Origin: CAZSAT01 sp964604675
Lineage (GTDB): Bacteria > Myxococcota_A > UBA796 > CAJQPC01
Assembly (NCBI GenBank): GCA_964604675.1
Contig: CAZSAT010000033.1
Location: forward strand, 1 to 60,096
Reading direction: 5' to 3'
Length of the DNA stretch: 60,096 nucleotides
The position numbers and the translations under genes are program-made. Shown here in pieces: positions 59,984-60,096 of the stretch (the first letter of the stretch is position 1; every line of letters begins with the position of its first letter). The notes beneath the pieces are model-generated. The model ran no database searches, was not told where the DNA came from, and saw nothing but the letters and a program-made list of their open reading frames with translations.

Positions 59984-60096
59984 ATGCGACGCTTCCTCCC
60001 CGCAACCCTCGTGTTGTTGTCGGCGCCTGCCTTCGCGCAGGAGACCGGCGAGATCTTCGTCAACCTCTCCGACGGCCAGACCGGTCGAGTGTTCCT
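59984..60096 (+). CDS. Exported protein, 3' end beyond the window
   Basis: 37 codons are visible. A signal peptide MRRFLPATLVLLSAPAFA is followed by QETGEIFVNLSDGQTGRVF. The start of the mature part resembles PEGA-type beta domains, often preceded by such a signal, but too little is visible to be sure. Divergent from the ferredoxin gene. Confidence 0.6.
   Translation, partial: MRRFLPATLVLLSAPAFAQETGEIFVNLSDGQTGRVF

Overview
The window is a high-G+C bacterial segment (roughly 70% by eye) with tightly packed genes, many of them abutting or overlapping. Gene content points to a myxobacterium-like member of the Myxococcota. There are many secreted lipoproteins with low-complexity Asp/Thr/Gly linkers, a thrombospondin-type-3 calcium-repeat protein and a DUF3604-like protein that both end in MYXO-CTERM-like tails, FG-GAP and Hydin-like extracellular proteins, a Ser/Thr protein kinase next to an FHA regulator, and PilT-type ATPases. 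Two runs of exactly 100 N (17434-17533 and 21737-21836) show that this is a draft or metagenome assembly. No rRNA, tRNA, CRISPR array or insertion sequence was recognised. The taxonomic placement is inference from gene content only.

Layout. 1-2545: the last two steps of arginine synthesis (argG, truncated at the window edge, and argH). 2618-10282: an esterase lipoprotein, a HEAT-repeat/PilT fusion followed by a canonical PilT, two exported proteins, and a beta-helix lipoprotein. 10369-14560: a DUF3604-like secreted protein, a methyltransferase and an SGNH hydrolase. 14564-18970: a superfamily II helicase, a hybrid histidine kinase broken by a gap, and a calcineurin-like phosphatase. 19008-28381: a surface and envelope region with an FG-GAP lipoprotein, a sulfatase-like lipoprotein coupled to a membrane SGNH protein, a VWA lipoprotein, a beta-propeller with a CxxCH motif, and another sulfatase-like lipoprotein. 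28382-30906: an MFS transporter inserted between a truncated copy and an intact copy of the promoter and 5' end of one gene.

30934-38392 is the most coherent candidate system. A leftward cluster of eight genes (exported helical-repeat protein, transmembrane Ser/Thr kinase, repeat-linker lipoprotein, two single-receiver proteins, one double-receiver protein, histidine kinase, small exported protein) has several start/stop overlaps. A divergent FHA/winged-helix regulator sits at its head, an arrangement reminiscent of PknH-EmbR but merged with a phosphorelay. 38404-42678 holds a lipoprotein, the thrombospondin-repeat protein and an OmpA-family protein, probably one surface module. 42838-45986: a methyltransferase and a topoisomerase I with an overlapping 26-codon upstream ORF. 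46027-53900: a fusion of two alkaline-phosphatase-superfamily domains, a ThiO-like oxidase, a small lipoprotein, a tandem pair of divergent isocitrate-dehydrogenase paralogues and a membrane-anchored protein. 53902-60096: a purple-acid-phosphatase-like lipoprotein, an epimerase/acyltransferase pair, a Hydin-like lipoprotein, an EEP-family enzyme with a 2Fe-2S ferredoxin, and the start of an exported protein.

Two features recur across the window. At least nine predicted lipoproteins have signal peptides of only 6-10 residues with no basic n-region; in two of them an in-frame stop just upstream rules out a longer form. Several genes have a TAnnnT-like -10 box 5-7 bases before the start codon, as expected for leaderless mRNAs.
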